A stretch of DNA of 64,000 nucleotides from contig JANWWC010000006.1 in the NCBI GenBank assembly GCA_025056215.1, forward strand, positions 62,001 to 126,000, written 5' to 3'. This DNA comes from Cytophagales bacterium (GTDB lineage: Bacteria; Bacteroidota; Bacteroidia; Cytophagales; Flammeovirgaceae). The translations under genes were made by a program, and so were the position numbers. Each line of letters opens with the position of its first letter. Positions within the stretch are counted from its first letter, which is position 1. The notes under the pieces were generated by a model. It saw only the letters and a list, made by a program, of their open reading frames with translations. It had not been told where the DNA came from and did not search any database. Of the stretch, positions 55,933 through 64,000 are shown piece by piece.

Positions 55933-57620
55933 TGTTTTTCTCTATGAAATTGACGGAATTCACACATTTTTATTTTATTGGAATAGGAGGAATTGGTATG
56001 AGTGCCCTTGCAAGGCTGTTTAAAAAACTACATAAAACAGTAGCGGGGTATGACAAAACACCTTCCTCTTTGACTAATGAACTTATTCAAGATGGCATTT
56101 TGGTTCATTATGAAGACGATATTGCGCTGATTCCTAAGCCTTTTTTGAATCCTAAAACAACTTTGATAATTTGGACACCTGCTATTCCTAAAGAACATCA
56201 AGAGTTGTGTTATTTTCAACAGAATGGCTATACCGTTAAAAAAAGGGCTGAAGTTTTAGGAATGATTTCGGAGGAGTATTTTACGATTGCAGTAGCAGGA
56301 ACACATGGAAAAACTACCACAGCCTCTATTCTTGCGCATATTCTTCATGAAGCAGGTTTGCCGGTCATGGCGTTGCTCGGTGGAATTTCTGTAAATTTTC
56401 AATCTAATTTGTTGTACACTCGAAAAGCGAATGAAAAAACTATTCTTGTAGTAGAGGCTGATGAGTATGACCGTTCGTTTTGGCAACTCTCTCCCGATTG
56501 GGCGATCATTACAGCCGTAGAGCCCGACCATTTAGATATATATGGAACCGCTCATCATGTGGAAGAAAGCTTTAAAGTATTTGCTCAAAAAATAAACCCT
56601 GAGAATGGTAAAATCTGGATAAATGAGAAGTTTAAGTGGCTATTAGGGTATGAGAATCATATAAAAACTTATGGTGTTGAGAGCGGGGATATAGCAGCAA
56701 AAAATATAAAAGTAGAAGATTATACTATAAAATTTGATGTGTTTGTTGAAAATCATTTACTTCTCTCGGATGTAAAACTTTCTATTCCAGGAAAACATAA
56801 CGTTGAAAATGCGGTTGCAGCGATTGCCGTTGCTTTAGAGTTAAGAGTTTCTTCGGATAAAATTATTCAAGCATTGCGTTCTTATTTGGGTGTAAAAAGA
56901 AGATTTGAATACATTTTCAAAGGCGATAAGTTTATATATATTGACGATTATGCTCATCATCCTACAGAAATTCGCGCTTTTATTGATGGAGTGCGCATGT
57001 TATATCCCAATCGAAAATTAGCCATTATTTTTCAGCCTCATCTTTTTTCAAGAACGCGAGATTTTGCAGAAGAATTTGCTGAAAGTCTTTCTTGGGCAGA
57101 CTATGTGTATATTATGGATATTTACCCTGCAAGAGAAAAACCTATTCATGGAGTTACTTCTAAAATAATTTATGATGCTGTAAGAGCTCCCTTAAAGACG
57201 TATGTTCATGATGAGCTTCAACTTCTTAATATTATTCGAAACACAGATGCGTATGTAATTGCTACTGTGGGTGCTGGTGATATCGATAGGTTTGTGCCTA
57301 AAATTGCTAAAATTCTTACTGCACGTGAAATCAGAGATTTGATAATGGAATTGCGCAATCAATATCAAGTGGCACAAGAAAAAATTTCATCGTGTGCCCG
57401 CGATATAAACCTTACGCTCAACCAGTTGCCTTACCATATGCATACATCAACCGATACAGATAAACTTGCTTTGTTGCATCGAAATAAAGCTAAAATTCAA
57501 CATGCGGTGGCGTATTGTCAGGATACTTTTTTAGTGATTGATGCTAAAATTGATGAAATTGATACAATGATTCGTTATTGTAATCAAGTAATTCAAGAGG
57601 CTATGACGCTTGTGCAATAA
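55932..57620 (+). CDS. murC: UDP-N-acetylmuramate--L-alanine ligase with C-terminal extension
   Basis: 562 residues, about 100 longer than usual MurC. Motifs are GIGGIGMSALARLF (nucleotide-sugar site), AGTHGKTTTASILAH (ATP loop), EADEYDRSF, EPDHLDIYGT, NVENAVAAIAV and DDYAHHPTEIRAF. The normal MurC body ends at about residue 460; a helical extension with Cys and His residues (CARDINLTLNQLPYHMH, then CQDTFLVIDAKIDEIDTMI) follows. The ATG at 55932 overlaps the kinase stop (TAATG); an internal ATG at 55947 is possible. The enzyme adds L-Ala to UDP-MurNAc in the cytoplasm. The role of the extension is unknown. Confidence 0.93.
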   Translation: MFFSMKLTEFTHFYFIGIGGIGMSALARLFKKLHKTVAGYDKTPSSLTNELIQDGILVHYEDDIALIPKPFLNPKTTLIIWTPAIPKEHQELCYFQQNGYTVKKRAEVLGMISEEYFTIAVAGTHGKTTTASILAHILHEAGLPVMALLGGISVNFQSNLLYTRKANEKTILVVEADEYDRSFWQLSPDWAIITAVEPDHLDIYGTAHHVEESFKVFAQKINPENGKIWINEKFKWLLGYENHIKTYGVESGDIAAKNIKVEDYTIKFDVFVENHLLLSDVKLSIPGKHNVENAVAAIAVALELRVSSDKIIQALRSYLGVKRRFEYIFKGDKFIYIDDYAHHPTEIRAFIDGVRMLYPNRKLAIIFQPHLFSRTRDFAEEFAESLSWADYVYIMDIYPAREKPIHGVTSKIIYDAVRAPLKTYVHDELQLLNIIRNTDAYVIATVGAGDIDRFVPKIAKILTAREIRDLIMELRNQYQVAQEKISSCARDINLTLNQLPYHMHTSTDTDKLALLHRNKAKIQHAVAYCQDTFLVIDAKIDEIDTMIRYCNQVIQEAMTLVQ

Positions 57621-59235
57621 TTGACATTAAGTCAGGCACATCTAATACTAAGCAAACCTCTCCATTTCCCATGATAGAAGCGCCACTGATGTATCGAATA
57701 TGTTCCAAGGGAGCGGTGAGCGGCTTTTCCATAATTTCTTTTTGATGAAGAAGTTTATCTACAACAATGCCTATGTATTTGCCATCTAAAGAGACCACAA
57801 TAACAGTAAGTTTGTCTGTTTTCCAAGAATTTGAGTTTTGGTGGAGTTTTTCTTTGAGAGGAAGCAATAGCAAATTTTTAGATTGATATTCTCCTATGTA
57901 CCATTTTCCAACTTTATGGCAAGATGACATCGGCAGCGAAATGACAGATTCTGTAAAAGCAATAGGAATTGCATACGTAACGTTATCTAACTGAAAGAGC
58001 AATACGGTTTTGACTGCCATCGACGAAGGTACGCGCAATCGAAAGCTTGTTCCTTCGCCTATTTTCGTTCGAATGTGAATTTTTCCGCCTATACTTTCTA
58101 CTGCTTTTCGTACGGCGTCCATGCCTACGCCGCGCCCAGAAATCTCTGTAATTTTTTCAGCACTTGAAAAACCGCTTTCAAAGATAATTTGTAAACTATC
58201 CTCATCAGAAAGTTTTTCAGCTTGTTCTGCGCTAATGATTCCTTTTTCTATTGCTTTTTTGCGGATTAAAGATGGATTAATGCCTTTGCCATCATCTAAG
58301 ACTTCGATAATTACGCTATCCTTATCTGCGTGAGCGCTTAGTAAAATATTTCCCGTAGGATTTTTTCCCATTCGAATCCGCTCCTCTGGCATTTCGATTC
58401 CATGGCTTACTGCATTGCGCACTAAGTGTACTAAAGAGTCGCTAATAGTTTGCAAAATTGTTCTGTCTATTTCGATTTCAGTGCCTTGTAAAGTAAGATT
58501 AACTTCTTTTTTTTCAAGAGTTGCTGCGTCTCTAACAATGCGATAAAATTTTTGGAACAAAATACCCACTTGCACAAGTCTGATATCCATAACAGAGTAC
58601 TGTATTTCAGAAGAGATACGCATGAGCCTTGCAAACTCATTGCTGCGTGTCTGGTTCCCAAGGGATTGCATCAGACGGTCTCTCTCAATAATGAGTTCTC
58701 CTACTAAGTTGAGCAAGTGGTCTAATTTGCGAATGGGAATTTTGATGGTATCAGAAAGTGAAATCTCAGGTTGCAGTTCTTCAGGAGAAGAAGGTTGGGT
58801 TTCGTTAGAATTATTCAAAGGAACTTGTTCGACTAGTGTTTTTTCTGCTGAAGTATTGCACAGGTTTTGAAAAATAACCTCTAAGCGAGTTTTAATTCCT
58901 TTGTAATTAACTTTTTGACCAGAGGCAATGCTTTCAATAAGTTCACCTATTTTATCATTTGCGCGAAAGATGTCGTTGAAAAAATCAGCATTTAAAGGAA
59001 TGTTTTTAGTTTTTATAGTAGAAAAAATGTCTTCTAAGATATGACAAAGTTCCGCAATGGCTTCGAACCCCATGGCGGCAGCATTTCCTTTTAGCGTATG
59101 AATAATTCTAAAAATTGCTTGTATAATCTTGCTTTCTTGCTGATTTTTTTCGAGTTCTGCTAATAGTTTATTGAGTTCGTCATATTGTTGACGCGCTTCT
59201 TCTAAAAAAATATCTCTAAGGTCGTGCGATTGCAT
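57601..59235 (-). CDS. CheA-like chemotaxis histidine kinase
   Basis: 544 residues. The domain order is Hpt with phospho-accepting His46 in IIHTLKGNAAAMGF, a linker, the dimerisation domain (about 165-230), the HATPase (LVHLVRNAVSHGIEMPEERI, DDGKGINP, GRGVGMDAVRKAV) and a C-terminal CheW-like domain (about 410-540). The CheY-binding P2 domain seems absent: the linker between Hpt and dimerisation is only ~45 residues. It would phosphorylate a response regulator after MCP signals; an MCP gene lies at the right edge. It overlaps murC by 20 bp and is 11 bp downstream of a 172-residue gene of unknown function. Confidence 0.92.
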   Translation of the reverse strand: MQSHDLRDIFLEEARQQYDELNKLLAELEKNQQESKIIQAIFRIIHTLKGNAAAMGFEAIAELCHILEDIFSTIKTKNIPLNADFFNDIFRANDKIGELIESIASGQKVNYKGIKTRLEVIFQNLCNTSAEKTLVEQVPLNNSNETQPSSPEELQPEISLSDTIKIPIRKLDHLLNLVGELIIERDRLMQSLGNQTRSNEFARLMRISSEIQYSVMDIRLVQVGILFQKFYRIVRDAATLEKKEVNLTLQGTEIEIDRTILQTISDSLVHLVRNAVSHGIEMPEERIRMGKNPTGNILLSAHADKDSVIIEVLDDGKGINPSLIRKKAIEKGIISAEQAEKLSDEDSLQIIFESGFSSAEKITEISGRGVGMDAVRKAVESIGGKIHIRTKIGEGTSFRLRVPSSMAVKTVLLFQLDNVTYAIPIAFTESVISLPMSSCHKVGKWYIGEYQSKNLLLLPLKEKLHQNSNSWKTDKLTVIVVSLDGKYIGIVVDKLLHQKEIMEKPLTAPLEHIRYISGASIMGNGEVCLVLDVPDLMSIIAQAS

Positions 59236-59246
59236 ATATTTAAGAG

Positions 59247-59765
59247 TTATTCGTCGCCCGATAAAGAGAACGAATAAAATGTTTTGTCGAGTTGAAAGGT
59301 ACCCTTGTTAAACTCATCGATAAATTTTTCGATACGTTCTTTGGTAACACTTTTCCAGTTTAAGCAGACGTCGAGTCCTACGCCGTAATCAGCACTTTCA
59401 TCGTATTGAATAAACTCTTGCACATCAAAGTCGCTGTCAAAAGAAATTTGCTCTGCAAGTGCATCGAGTTCCTCAACGAGCTTTCCCTCTAATTTTTCGA
59501 AGTCTTCTTTTTTCAACTTAGGATTTTCAGCCATCAGAATCGCCTCTGCTACATCGTAAATGTTTAACGTGTATTCCATTTCGAGCGTATAAATAAAAGC
59601 ATCGAAAATTACTTCTTGTCCGTTGTAGTTGCCTACAAAAAAAATGCGAGCCGCATTTTCGTCGTTCTCTTCTTCTTCGTTGTAAATAAAATTTTGCCCT
59701 GCCTTACGACATAGCTCTTTTATTTTTGCAATCTCTTCTGCATCATATCCTTTGTTCATGCGCAT
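59247..59765 (-). CDS. Hypothetical acidic protein upstream of cheA-like gene
   Basis: 172 residues, strongly acidic, without signal peptide or membrane segment. Sequence landmarks are KIKELCRKAGQNFIYNEEEE, FFVGNYNGQEVIFDAFIYTL and GVGLDVCLNWKSVTKERIEK. It looks like a mixed alpha/beta cytosolic protein. It lies 11 bp upstream of the CheA-like gene and shares its transcript, with a TAnnTTTG box (59786-59793) before it. I do not recognise the family. A role as adaptor or substrate of the kinase is suggested by position only. Confidence 0.7.
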   Translation of the reverse strand: MRMNKGYDAEEIAKIKELCRKAGQNFIYNEEEENDENAARIFFVGNYNGQEVIFDAFIYTLEMEYTLNIYDVAEAILMAENPKLKKEDFEKLEGKLVEELDALAEQISFDSDFDVQEFIQYDESADYGVGLDVCLNWKSVTKERIEKFIDEFNKGTFQLDKTFYSFSLSGDE

Positions 59766-59785
59766 TAGAACTTTATATTGCTACA

Positions 59786-59793
59786 CAAATTTA
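59786..59793 (-). promoter_or_regulatory. Putative -7 box for the 172-residue/CheA-like operon
   Basis: On the minus strand TAAATTTG, a TAnnTTTG match, 20 bp upstream of the first ATG. A -33 element is not clear. Confidence 0.45.
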
Positions 59794-59851
59794 GGAGTTT
59801 TCACCGAGCCGCGAATACTTATTTTCAAAATTTCCATAGTATGAATTAATT

Positions 59852-61126
59852 TTAATCTATTTTATCAAATCGGCAATAAGGCTGTAAAACTTTCGGAATT
59901 AAAATGCCATGAGGAGTTTGGTTATTTTCTAAAAGCGCCGATAAAACGCGTGGAATTGCTAAAGCACTTCCATTAAGAGTGTGTGCGAGTTGTATTTTTC
60001 CTTCTTTTGTGCGGTATCGGAGTTTCAGCCGATTGGCTTGAAAAGACTCAAAGTTGCTCACCGAGCTGACTTCTAACCATTTTTTTTGCCCTGCTGAAAA
60101 AACTTCGAAATCATAACAGAGTGCTGCATTGAAGCTAATATCTCCCCCGCAGAGTTTTATGCGTCGATAAGGAAGTTCTAATTTTTCCAAAAGAGATTGA
60201 ACATGGGCGCACATTTCTTCAAGTACATCGTAAGAGTTTTCAGGGCGCTCGATGCGTACAATTTCTACTTTATCAAATTGATGAAGTCGATTTAAACCCC
60301 TTACATGTGCTCCCCAAGAGCCGGCTTCTGCTCTAAAGCAAGGCGTATAGCCAGCGAGTTTGATAGGAAAATCTTTTTCTTCTAATATTATATCGCGATA
60401 CATGTTGGTAAGAGGAACTTCTGCCGTAGGAATCAAGTATAAATCTGTTTGATGAATTTTGTACATTTGTCCTTCCTTATCGGGAAGTTGTCCTGTGCCA
60501 TAGCCAGAAGTTTCATTCACGATATGAGGCGCTTGGATTTCTGTATAACCTGCTTTTTCGGCTTCTTCTAAAAAGAAGTTAATCAGAGCACGTACAAGTT
60601 TTGCCCCTTTGCCTTTGTAGAATGGGAAGCCAGCTCCTGTTACTTTATTGCCGAGTTCGAAGTCGAGAATGTTATATTGGTGAGCTAAATCCCAATGAGC
60701 TAAAGCGTTTTCAGGAAGTGAAGGAATTGTTCCGCCTTCTTGAACAATTACGTTATCTTCTGCCGATTGACCTTCTGGTACGCTTTCATGAGGCAAGTTA
60801 GGAATTGTATAAAGCAACTGAGTAAGTTCTTGTTCAAGATTTTCTGTTTGTTCAGTAAGTTCTTTTACTTTTTCTTTTAAAGAAGAAGATCGCATTTTAG
60901 CTTTTTCAGCTTCCTCTACGTTGCCTGACTTCATGAGATTACCGATTTCTTTTGAGAGGGCGTTCATTTGATTTTGAGTTTCGTCGCGCTCTGCTTGCAA
61001 TGAACGGCGTTGGCGATCTAAGAGAAGCACTTGTTCTACAATTTCTTCTGGGTTTTTTACATGTTTTTTGTGTAAGCCTCTGATAACCTTGTCTTTATTT
61101 TCCCTGAAAATAGAAAGAGTCAGCAT
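59852..61126 (-). CDS. serS: Seryl-tRNA synthetase
   Basis: 424 residues. The N-terminal long coiled coil that binds the tRNA-Ser variable arm spans about 28-100. The class II core follows with TAEVPLTNMYRD, motif 2 FRAEAGSWGAHVRGLNRLHQ and motif 3 NGSALAIPRVLSALLENNQ. It charges tRNA-Ser with serine. The length is normal. No TAnnTTTG box was found just upstream, though the 210-bp gap to dxr is very AT-rich. Confidence 0.97.
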   Translation of the reverse strand: MLTLSIFRENKDKVIRGLHKKHVKNPEEIVEQVLLLDRQRRSLQAERDETQNQMNALSKEIGNLMKSGNVEEAEKAKMRSSSLKEKVKELTEQTENLEQELTQLLYTIPNLPHESVPEGQSAEDNVIVQEGGTIPSLPENALAHWDLAHQYNILDFELGNKVTGAGFPFYKGKGAKLVRALINFFLEEAEKAGYTEIQAPHIVNETSGYGTGQLPDKEGQMYKIHQTDLYLIPTAEVPLTNMYRDIILEEKDFPIKLAGYTPCFRAEAGSWGAHVRGLNRLHQFDKVEIVRIERPENSYDVLEEMCAHVQSLLEKLELPYRRIKLCGGDISFNAALCYDFEVFSAGQKKWLEVSSVSNFESFQANRLKLRYRTKEGKIQLAHTLNGSALAIPRVLSALLENNQTPHGILIPKVLQPYCRFDKID

Positions 61127-61336
61127 AGTTTTTAGGGTTGTGGGCCATAAAATTGAAAAGAATCGAGCATTCTACCAAGAAAATTGAAAGCTCTTCTTTA
61201 AATGAGTTCTAAAAGAATATTATTTTTGTTACTTATTTTTGTTACTTTTTATATAGCATGAGTTCTTATTAAATAAAAAGGTTCTTTTTCACAAACTTTT
61301 CTCGATTTGGGAAGTTGTATTGAAAAGTAGGAGAAT

Positions 61337-62509
61337 ATGCAAAAAAGGGTTGGCATTTTAGGCTCTACGGGTTCGATAGGGAAACAGGCTTTAGAAGTTA
61401 TTCAATCAAATCCAGATAAGTTTCGAATTACTATTTTAACAGCGCAAAACAATGCTTCTTTGCTTGTAGAACAAGCGCTTGCTTTTTCTCCTGATTATGT
61501 AGTGATTGCCAACGAAAAATATTACTATCAAGTAAAATCTGCTTTGCAATACACTTCTACCAAAGTATTAGCTGGCAAAGAAGCCGTTTCGGAAGTGGTA
61601 AAAGAAACAGATGCAGATATTATTCTTACTGCATTAGTAGGTTATGCAGGTTTGCAACCTACTATTTCTGCTATTAATAGTGGTAAACAGATTGCTTTAG
61701 CAAACAAAGAAACACTTGTAGTAGCAGGAGAACTTATCACACATTTGGCTCAAAAGCATCAAGCGACGATATATCCTGTCGATTCTGAACATTCTGCTAT
61801 CTTTCAGTGTTTAGTAGGAGAAAACTATCGTTCTATCGAAAAAATCATTTTGACAGCATCAGGCGGGCCTTTTAGAGGGAAAAAAACGCATGAGTTGATG
61901 CATGTGACCAAACAACAAGCTCTCAAACATCCAAATTGGCAAATGGGAGCTAAGATTACGATTGATTCTGCTACTCTCATGAACAAAGGTCTCGAAGTGA
62001 TTGAAGCTAAATGGCTTTTTGGAGTAGAAGCTCACCAGATTGAAGTGGTTGTGCATCCGCAGTCGATTATTCATTCGATTGTCCAATTTGAAGATGGAAG
62101 TATGAAAGCTCAAATGGGACTTCCCGATATGAAATTGCCTATTCAATATGCGTTGAGCTATCCTCATCGTTTAGCATCTTCTTTTCCAAGATTTGATTTT
62201 ACCAACTATCCTTCTCTTACGTTTGAAAAGCCTGATACAGAAACTTTTCGCAATCTCGATTTAGCTTTTTATGCTTTGCAAAAAGGAGGCAACTTTCCTT
62301 GTATTCTCAATGCTGCTAATGAAGTAGCAGTAGCGCGTTTCTTAAAAGACGAAATTACATTTTTACAAATTGCGGAACTTAATGAAATTTGTATGGAAAG
62401 GATGGAATACATTTCTAATCCTACTTACGACGATTATGTTATGACACATCACAGAACCTCTGCATTTGCTCAAGAATTTAAGTTCAAAAAAACGTTTGGA
62501 TACGCTTAG
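61337..62509 (+). CDS. dxr: 1-deoxy-D-xylulose-5-phosphate reductoisomerase
   Basis: 390 residues with the NADPH motif GILGSTGSIGKQALEVI at the N-terminus, then ALANKETLVVAGELI, PVDSEHSAIFQCL (metal-binding Asp/Glu), ASGGPFRG and WQMGAKITIDSATLMNKGLE. It catalyses the second step of the MEP isoprenoid pathway, supplying precursors for the prenyl synthase elsewhere in the window. The upstream gap contains two direct copies of TATTTTTG (61221-61228 and 61234-61241), either of which could be a -7 box. Its stop overlaps the convergent hypothetical gene by 4 bp. Confidence 0.96.
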   Translation: MQKRVGILGSTGSIGKQALEVIQSNPDKFRITILTAQNNASLLVEQALAFSPDYVVIANEKYYYQVKSALQYTSTKVLAGKEAVSEVVKETDADIILTALVGYAGLQPTISAINSGKQIALANKETLVVAGELITHLAQKHQATIYPVDSEHSAIFQCLVGENYRSIEKIILTASGGPFRGKKTHELMHVTKQQALKHPNWQMGAKITIDSATLMNKGLEVIEAKWLFGVEAHQIEVVVHPQSIIHSIVQFEDGSMKAQMGLPDMKLPIQYALSYPHRLASSFPRFDFTNYPSLTFEKPDTETFRNLDLAFYALQKGGNFPCILNAANEVAVARFLKDEITFLQIAELNEICMERMEYISNPTYDDYVMTHHRTSAFAQEFKFKKTFGYA

Positions 62510-63024
62510 GATAGAAAGGAAAGCTTCAAAAAGTTTTTGACTATCCAACGTAAAAAAAGCTTCTTAAAGAATTGACGAAATAAAATCGTACCTCCTACGA
62601 TTGTTAAGCTAACCAAAAAGCTGTTCTGTGAAAATTCTGCAAAAGTTTGAAAAGCGGAAGTAGCATTTGAAGCTACTAACACAAAATCGACTAACTTGCT
62701 TGATGATTGATAAGGCGATTCTAAAACAGCGAATATAGTTTCTATTTTTTGCAGGTGAATGTTTCGGTGTTTTTCGAAGACAGTTAAAAACTCTTGATTT
62801 GTGTGCAGTTCTCCAAAATAAGGAAGGTAAAACAATATATCTGCATCAATTTGAATGATAGTGCGTAGATGAAATTGGTATTGTTGGTATTCAAAAGGCG
62901 TATAAACTTCGATTCCTCCTTTTTTCAAAAGGTTTCGAATCAATATCAGAGCGCGAAAGGGAAAGACAATAGTGCGATAGGTATCAGTATAGAACGTTTG
63001 AATGTATTTTCCGATGATTGTCAT
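62506..63024 (-). CDS. Hypothetical membrane-associated protein
   Basis: 172 residues. Mostly helical, with a Tyr/Phe-rich N-terminal part (EVYTPFEYQQYQFHLRTIIQ), a hydrophobic segment near residues 130-150 (NSFLVSLTIVGGTILFRQFF) and a basic C-terminus. The domain is not recognised. The gene is convergent with dxr (4-bp overlap) and follows ferritin in the same direction, separated by a terminator-like hairpin. Confidence 0.6.
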   Translation of the reverse strand: MTIIGKYIQTFYTDTYRTIVFPFRALILIRNLLKKGGIEVYTPFEYQQYQFHLRTIIQIDADILFYLPYFGELHTNQEFLTVFEKHRNIHLQKIETIFAVLESPYQSSSKLVDFVLVASNATSAFQTFAEFSQNSFLVSLTIVGGTILFRQFFKKLFLRWIVKNFLKLSFLS

Positions 63025-63045
63025 GATAATTTTTTTTCATGACAT

Positions 63046-63053
63046 CAAAAATA
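63046..63053 (-). promoter_or_regulatory. Putative -7 box for the 172-residue membrane-associated gene
   Basis: On the minus strand TATTTTTG, a TAnnTTTG match, 21 bp upstream of the ATG at 63024. No clear -33 element. Confidence 0.35.
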
Positions 63054-63058
63054 AGAAA

Positions 63059-63099
63059 GTGCAGAAGTTTGACTATAAAAACTAATCAAAAATCTGCAC
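63059..63099 (-). terminator. Terminator-like hairpin after ferritin
   Basis: On the minus strand GTGCAGA pairs with TCTGCAC, and after a 2-by-2 internal loop TTTGA pairs with TCAAA around a 13-base loop. A T-rich run (TTTCTTATTTTTG) follows. It begins 9 bp after the ferritin stop. Confidence 0.6.
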
Positions 63100-63107
63100 G
63101 AAATTGT

Positions 63108-63635
63108 TTATTCTTTTGCTAATTTTCCTATTTGGTGGTCAATTTTAAATAGTCCGTCGTTTTCTGTTCCAATGAGGTCGTGGATTTCAAGAGCACGGCG
63201 GGCTTGTTGTTCTTCCTCCATTTGTTCTTCTAAAAACCAGTCGCAAAATTTCACGGTTTGATAATCTTTCGCTTTGATACAAGTATCTACAATTCTGTTG
63301 AAAGATTCTGTGATTTTGATTTCCTGTTCCAAAGCAGTTTCCAATACTTCTTTTAAAGAAGAATATTCGTGTTTTACTTCTGCTACAGCAGGAGAAATTG
63401 CTATGCCTCCCATGTCACAAATGTAATCAAAGATGCGGAGCATATGTTCGCGCTCTTCACCAGATTGTTTTTTAAAGTATGAAGCGCATTCTATCAGTCC
63501 TTGTTGATGGCACCACGCTGACATTGCTAAATACATAGCAGATGATTCAGCTTCCATTACCATTTGTTTATTAAGTATATCCTGAATAATATCTTGCAGC
63601 GATGTTTTTAGTCTTGTCAAGCTTTTCATAACCAT
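63108..63635 (-). CDS. Ferritin
   Basis: 175 residues of the bacterial ferritin (FtnA-like) family, four-helix bundle. Diiron ligands are visible in EAESSAMYLAMSAWC and EEREHMLRIFDYI, and in QEIKITESFNRIV and EEQMEEEQQARRA of the later helices. There is no haem-binding Met characteristic that would make it a bacterioferritin. It stores iron as a 24-mer. It has a strong promoter of its own. An ATG at 63629 is an alternative start two codons in. Confidence 0.95.
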   Translation of the reverse strand: MVMKSLTRLKTSLQDIIQDILNKQMVMEAESSAMYLAMSAWCHQQGLIECASYFKKQSGEEREHMLRIFDYICDMGGIAISPAVAEVKHEYSSLKEVLETALEQEIKITESFNRIVDTCIKAKDYQTVKFCDWFLEEQMEEEQQARRALEIHDLIGTENDGLFKIDHQIGKLAKE

Positions 63636-63650
63636 GAAAGTTTATTACAA

Positions 63651-63680
63651 CAAAGTTAGGATTTTTTTTAAAGTTGTCAA
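63651..63680 (-). promoter_or_regulatory. Ferritin promoter
   Basis: On the minus strand TTG (63678-63680), a 19-bp spacer and TAACTTTG (63651-63658) match the Bacteroidota promoter. The ATG is 15 bp downstream of the box. Confidence 0.65.
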
Positions 63681-63681
63681 G

Positions 63682-63715
63682 CAAAAAAAGTAATTTAGAG
63701 TAGGTCTAAATTACT
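63682..63715 (-). terminator. Terminator of the chemoreceptor gene
   Basis: A perfect 11-bp inverted repeat (63689-63699 with 63705-63715, around GTAATTTAGA) with a 5-base loop. On the minus strand it is followed by a run of seven T residues, just past the chemoreceptor stop at 63751. Confidence 0.8.
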
Positions 63716-63750
63716 GATTTTTAATTGTTTATAATCAATCTAAATAAATA

Positions 63751-64000
63751 TTAGCTCAGTTTAAATTGTTCTACACCTCTACTAAGTTCTTCTGCAATAG
63801 AAGTAAGTTTTTTCCCTGTTTTGCCAATTTCCGACATGGACTTGGTAAGTTCTTGAGCAGAAGAAGCGAGTTCTTGTGTGCCTGCAGCCGTCTCTTCTGC
63901 CACTACTACAATCTTTTCAATGTTTTTAACGACGTTGTTAATAGATTCTTTTTGAGATTGTGTGGCAGCTAAAATGTCTTCTGATAAATGTAAGGTTTCT
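63751..64000 (-). CDS. Methyl-accepting chemotaxis protein, C-terminal part only
   Basis: The minus strand from the right edge reads an open frame of 83 codons to a TAA at 63751-63753. The sequence is the C-terminal helix of an MCP signalling domain, including VVVAEETAAGTQELASSAQE followed by repeated hydrophobic-polar heptads, and ends in GVEQFKLS. The N-terminal sensor and the hairpin tip lie outside the window. There is no CheR-binding pentapeptide at the end. It would signal to a CheA kinase; the CheA-like gene at 57.6-59.2 kb is a candidate. Confidence 0.88.
   Translation of the reverse strand, partial: ETLHLSEDILAATQSQKESINNVVKNIEKIVVVAEETAAGTQELASSAQELTKSMSEIGKTGKKLTSIAEELSRGVEQFKLS

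Noticed and set aside
61221-61246. Tandem repeat of TATTTTTGTTACTT upstream of dxr, considered as a repeat element
   Set aside because: Only two copies in very AT-rich sequence; more likely chance or overlapping -7 boxes.

Overview
The window is a compact, AT-rich chromosomal segment of a member of the Bacteroidota, most likely the order Cytophagales. The evidence is convergent. Two secreted proteins end in the gliding-motility-associated (type IX secretion, type B) sorting domain. There is an ActA-like multiheme cytochrome of alternative complex III, a DUF5606 gene, and a two-component-regulator propeller sensor. Many genes are preceded by the Bacteroidota -7 promoter box TAnnTTTG, several with a TTG/TTTG element 19-20 bp upstream. 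I cannot name genus or species. No insertion sequence, prophage, CRISPR array, rRNA or integrase was seen; one tRNA (Asp) is present.

Layout. 1-3.5 kb: an edge-truncated basic protein, a COG0523 metallochaperone-type GTPase with a DUF2237 gene, a ParA-like ATPase with a small ribbon-helix-helix-like partner, and tRNA-Asp. 3.5-11.5 kb: a membrane protein, small exported proteins, an LprI-like/VWA pair, a giant propeller-SpoIIE sensor phosphatase and a conserved hypothetical. 11.6-18.1 kb: rimP-nusA behind a terminator-like leader hairpin, then DUF5606, a methyltransferase, a flippase-like membrane protein, a small CxxC protein and an ABC exporter. 18.2-22 kb: a receiver protein lacking its phospho-acceptor Asp, convergent with a second SpoIIE sensor phosphatase. 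22-32 kb: two type IX secretion cargo proteins, an LDH2-type dehydrogenase, a sugar-nucleotide epimerase, panC-panD, a SPOR-like protein and a HIT protein. 32-40 kb: a third SpoIIE sensor phosphatase and the translationally coupled group pyrE-methylase-ligA-cinA. 40-51 kb: amt, mutL, a polyprenyl diphosphate synthase, a lipoprotein, an ECF-type sigma factor with a small partner, a TPR-LRR protein, a SNF2-type helicase and rsmH. 51-57.6 kb: the stand-alone ActA-like cytochrome, then Wza/Wzc-type polysaccharide export genes coupled to murC. 57.6-64 kb: a CheA-like kinase with an unknown partner, serS, dxr, a small hypothetical, ferritin and the C-terminus of a chemoreceptor.

How it works together. 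Most genes are housekeeping: ribosome maturation, transcription elongation, pantothenate, isoprenoid, pyrimidine, DNA ligation and mismatch repair. They are interleaved with a conspicuous signalling layer of three SpoIIE-family phosphatases with different sensor modules, a pseudo-receiver, CheA and an MCP, and with cell-envelope functions. Seven convergent gene pairs overlap at their 3' ends, so antisense read-through or unusual termination is expected. The most unusual items are a DNA methylase whose N-terminal half looks like a decayed copy of its own C-terminal half, the orphan six-heme ActA, MurC with an extra helical tail encoded one base from the BY-kinase stop codon, the rimP leader hairpin, and the MutL with an altered endonuclease motif. 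All domain calls are from reading motifs; no database search was run.
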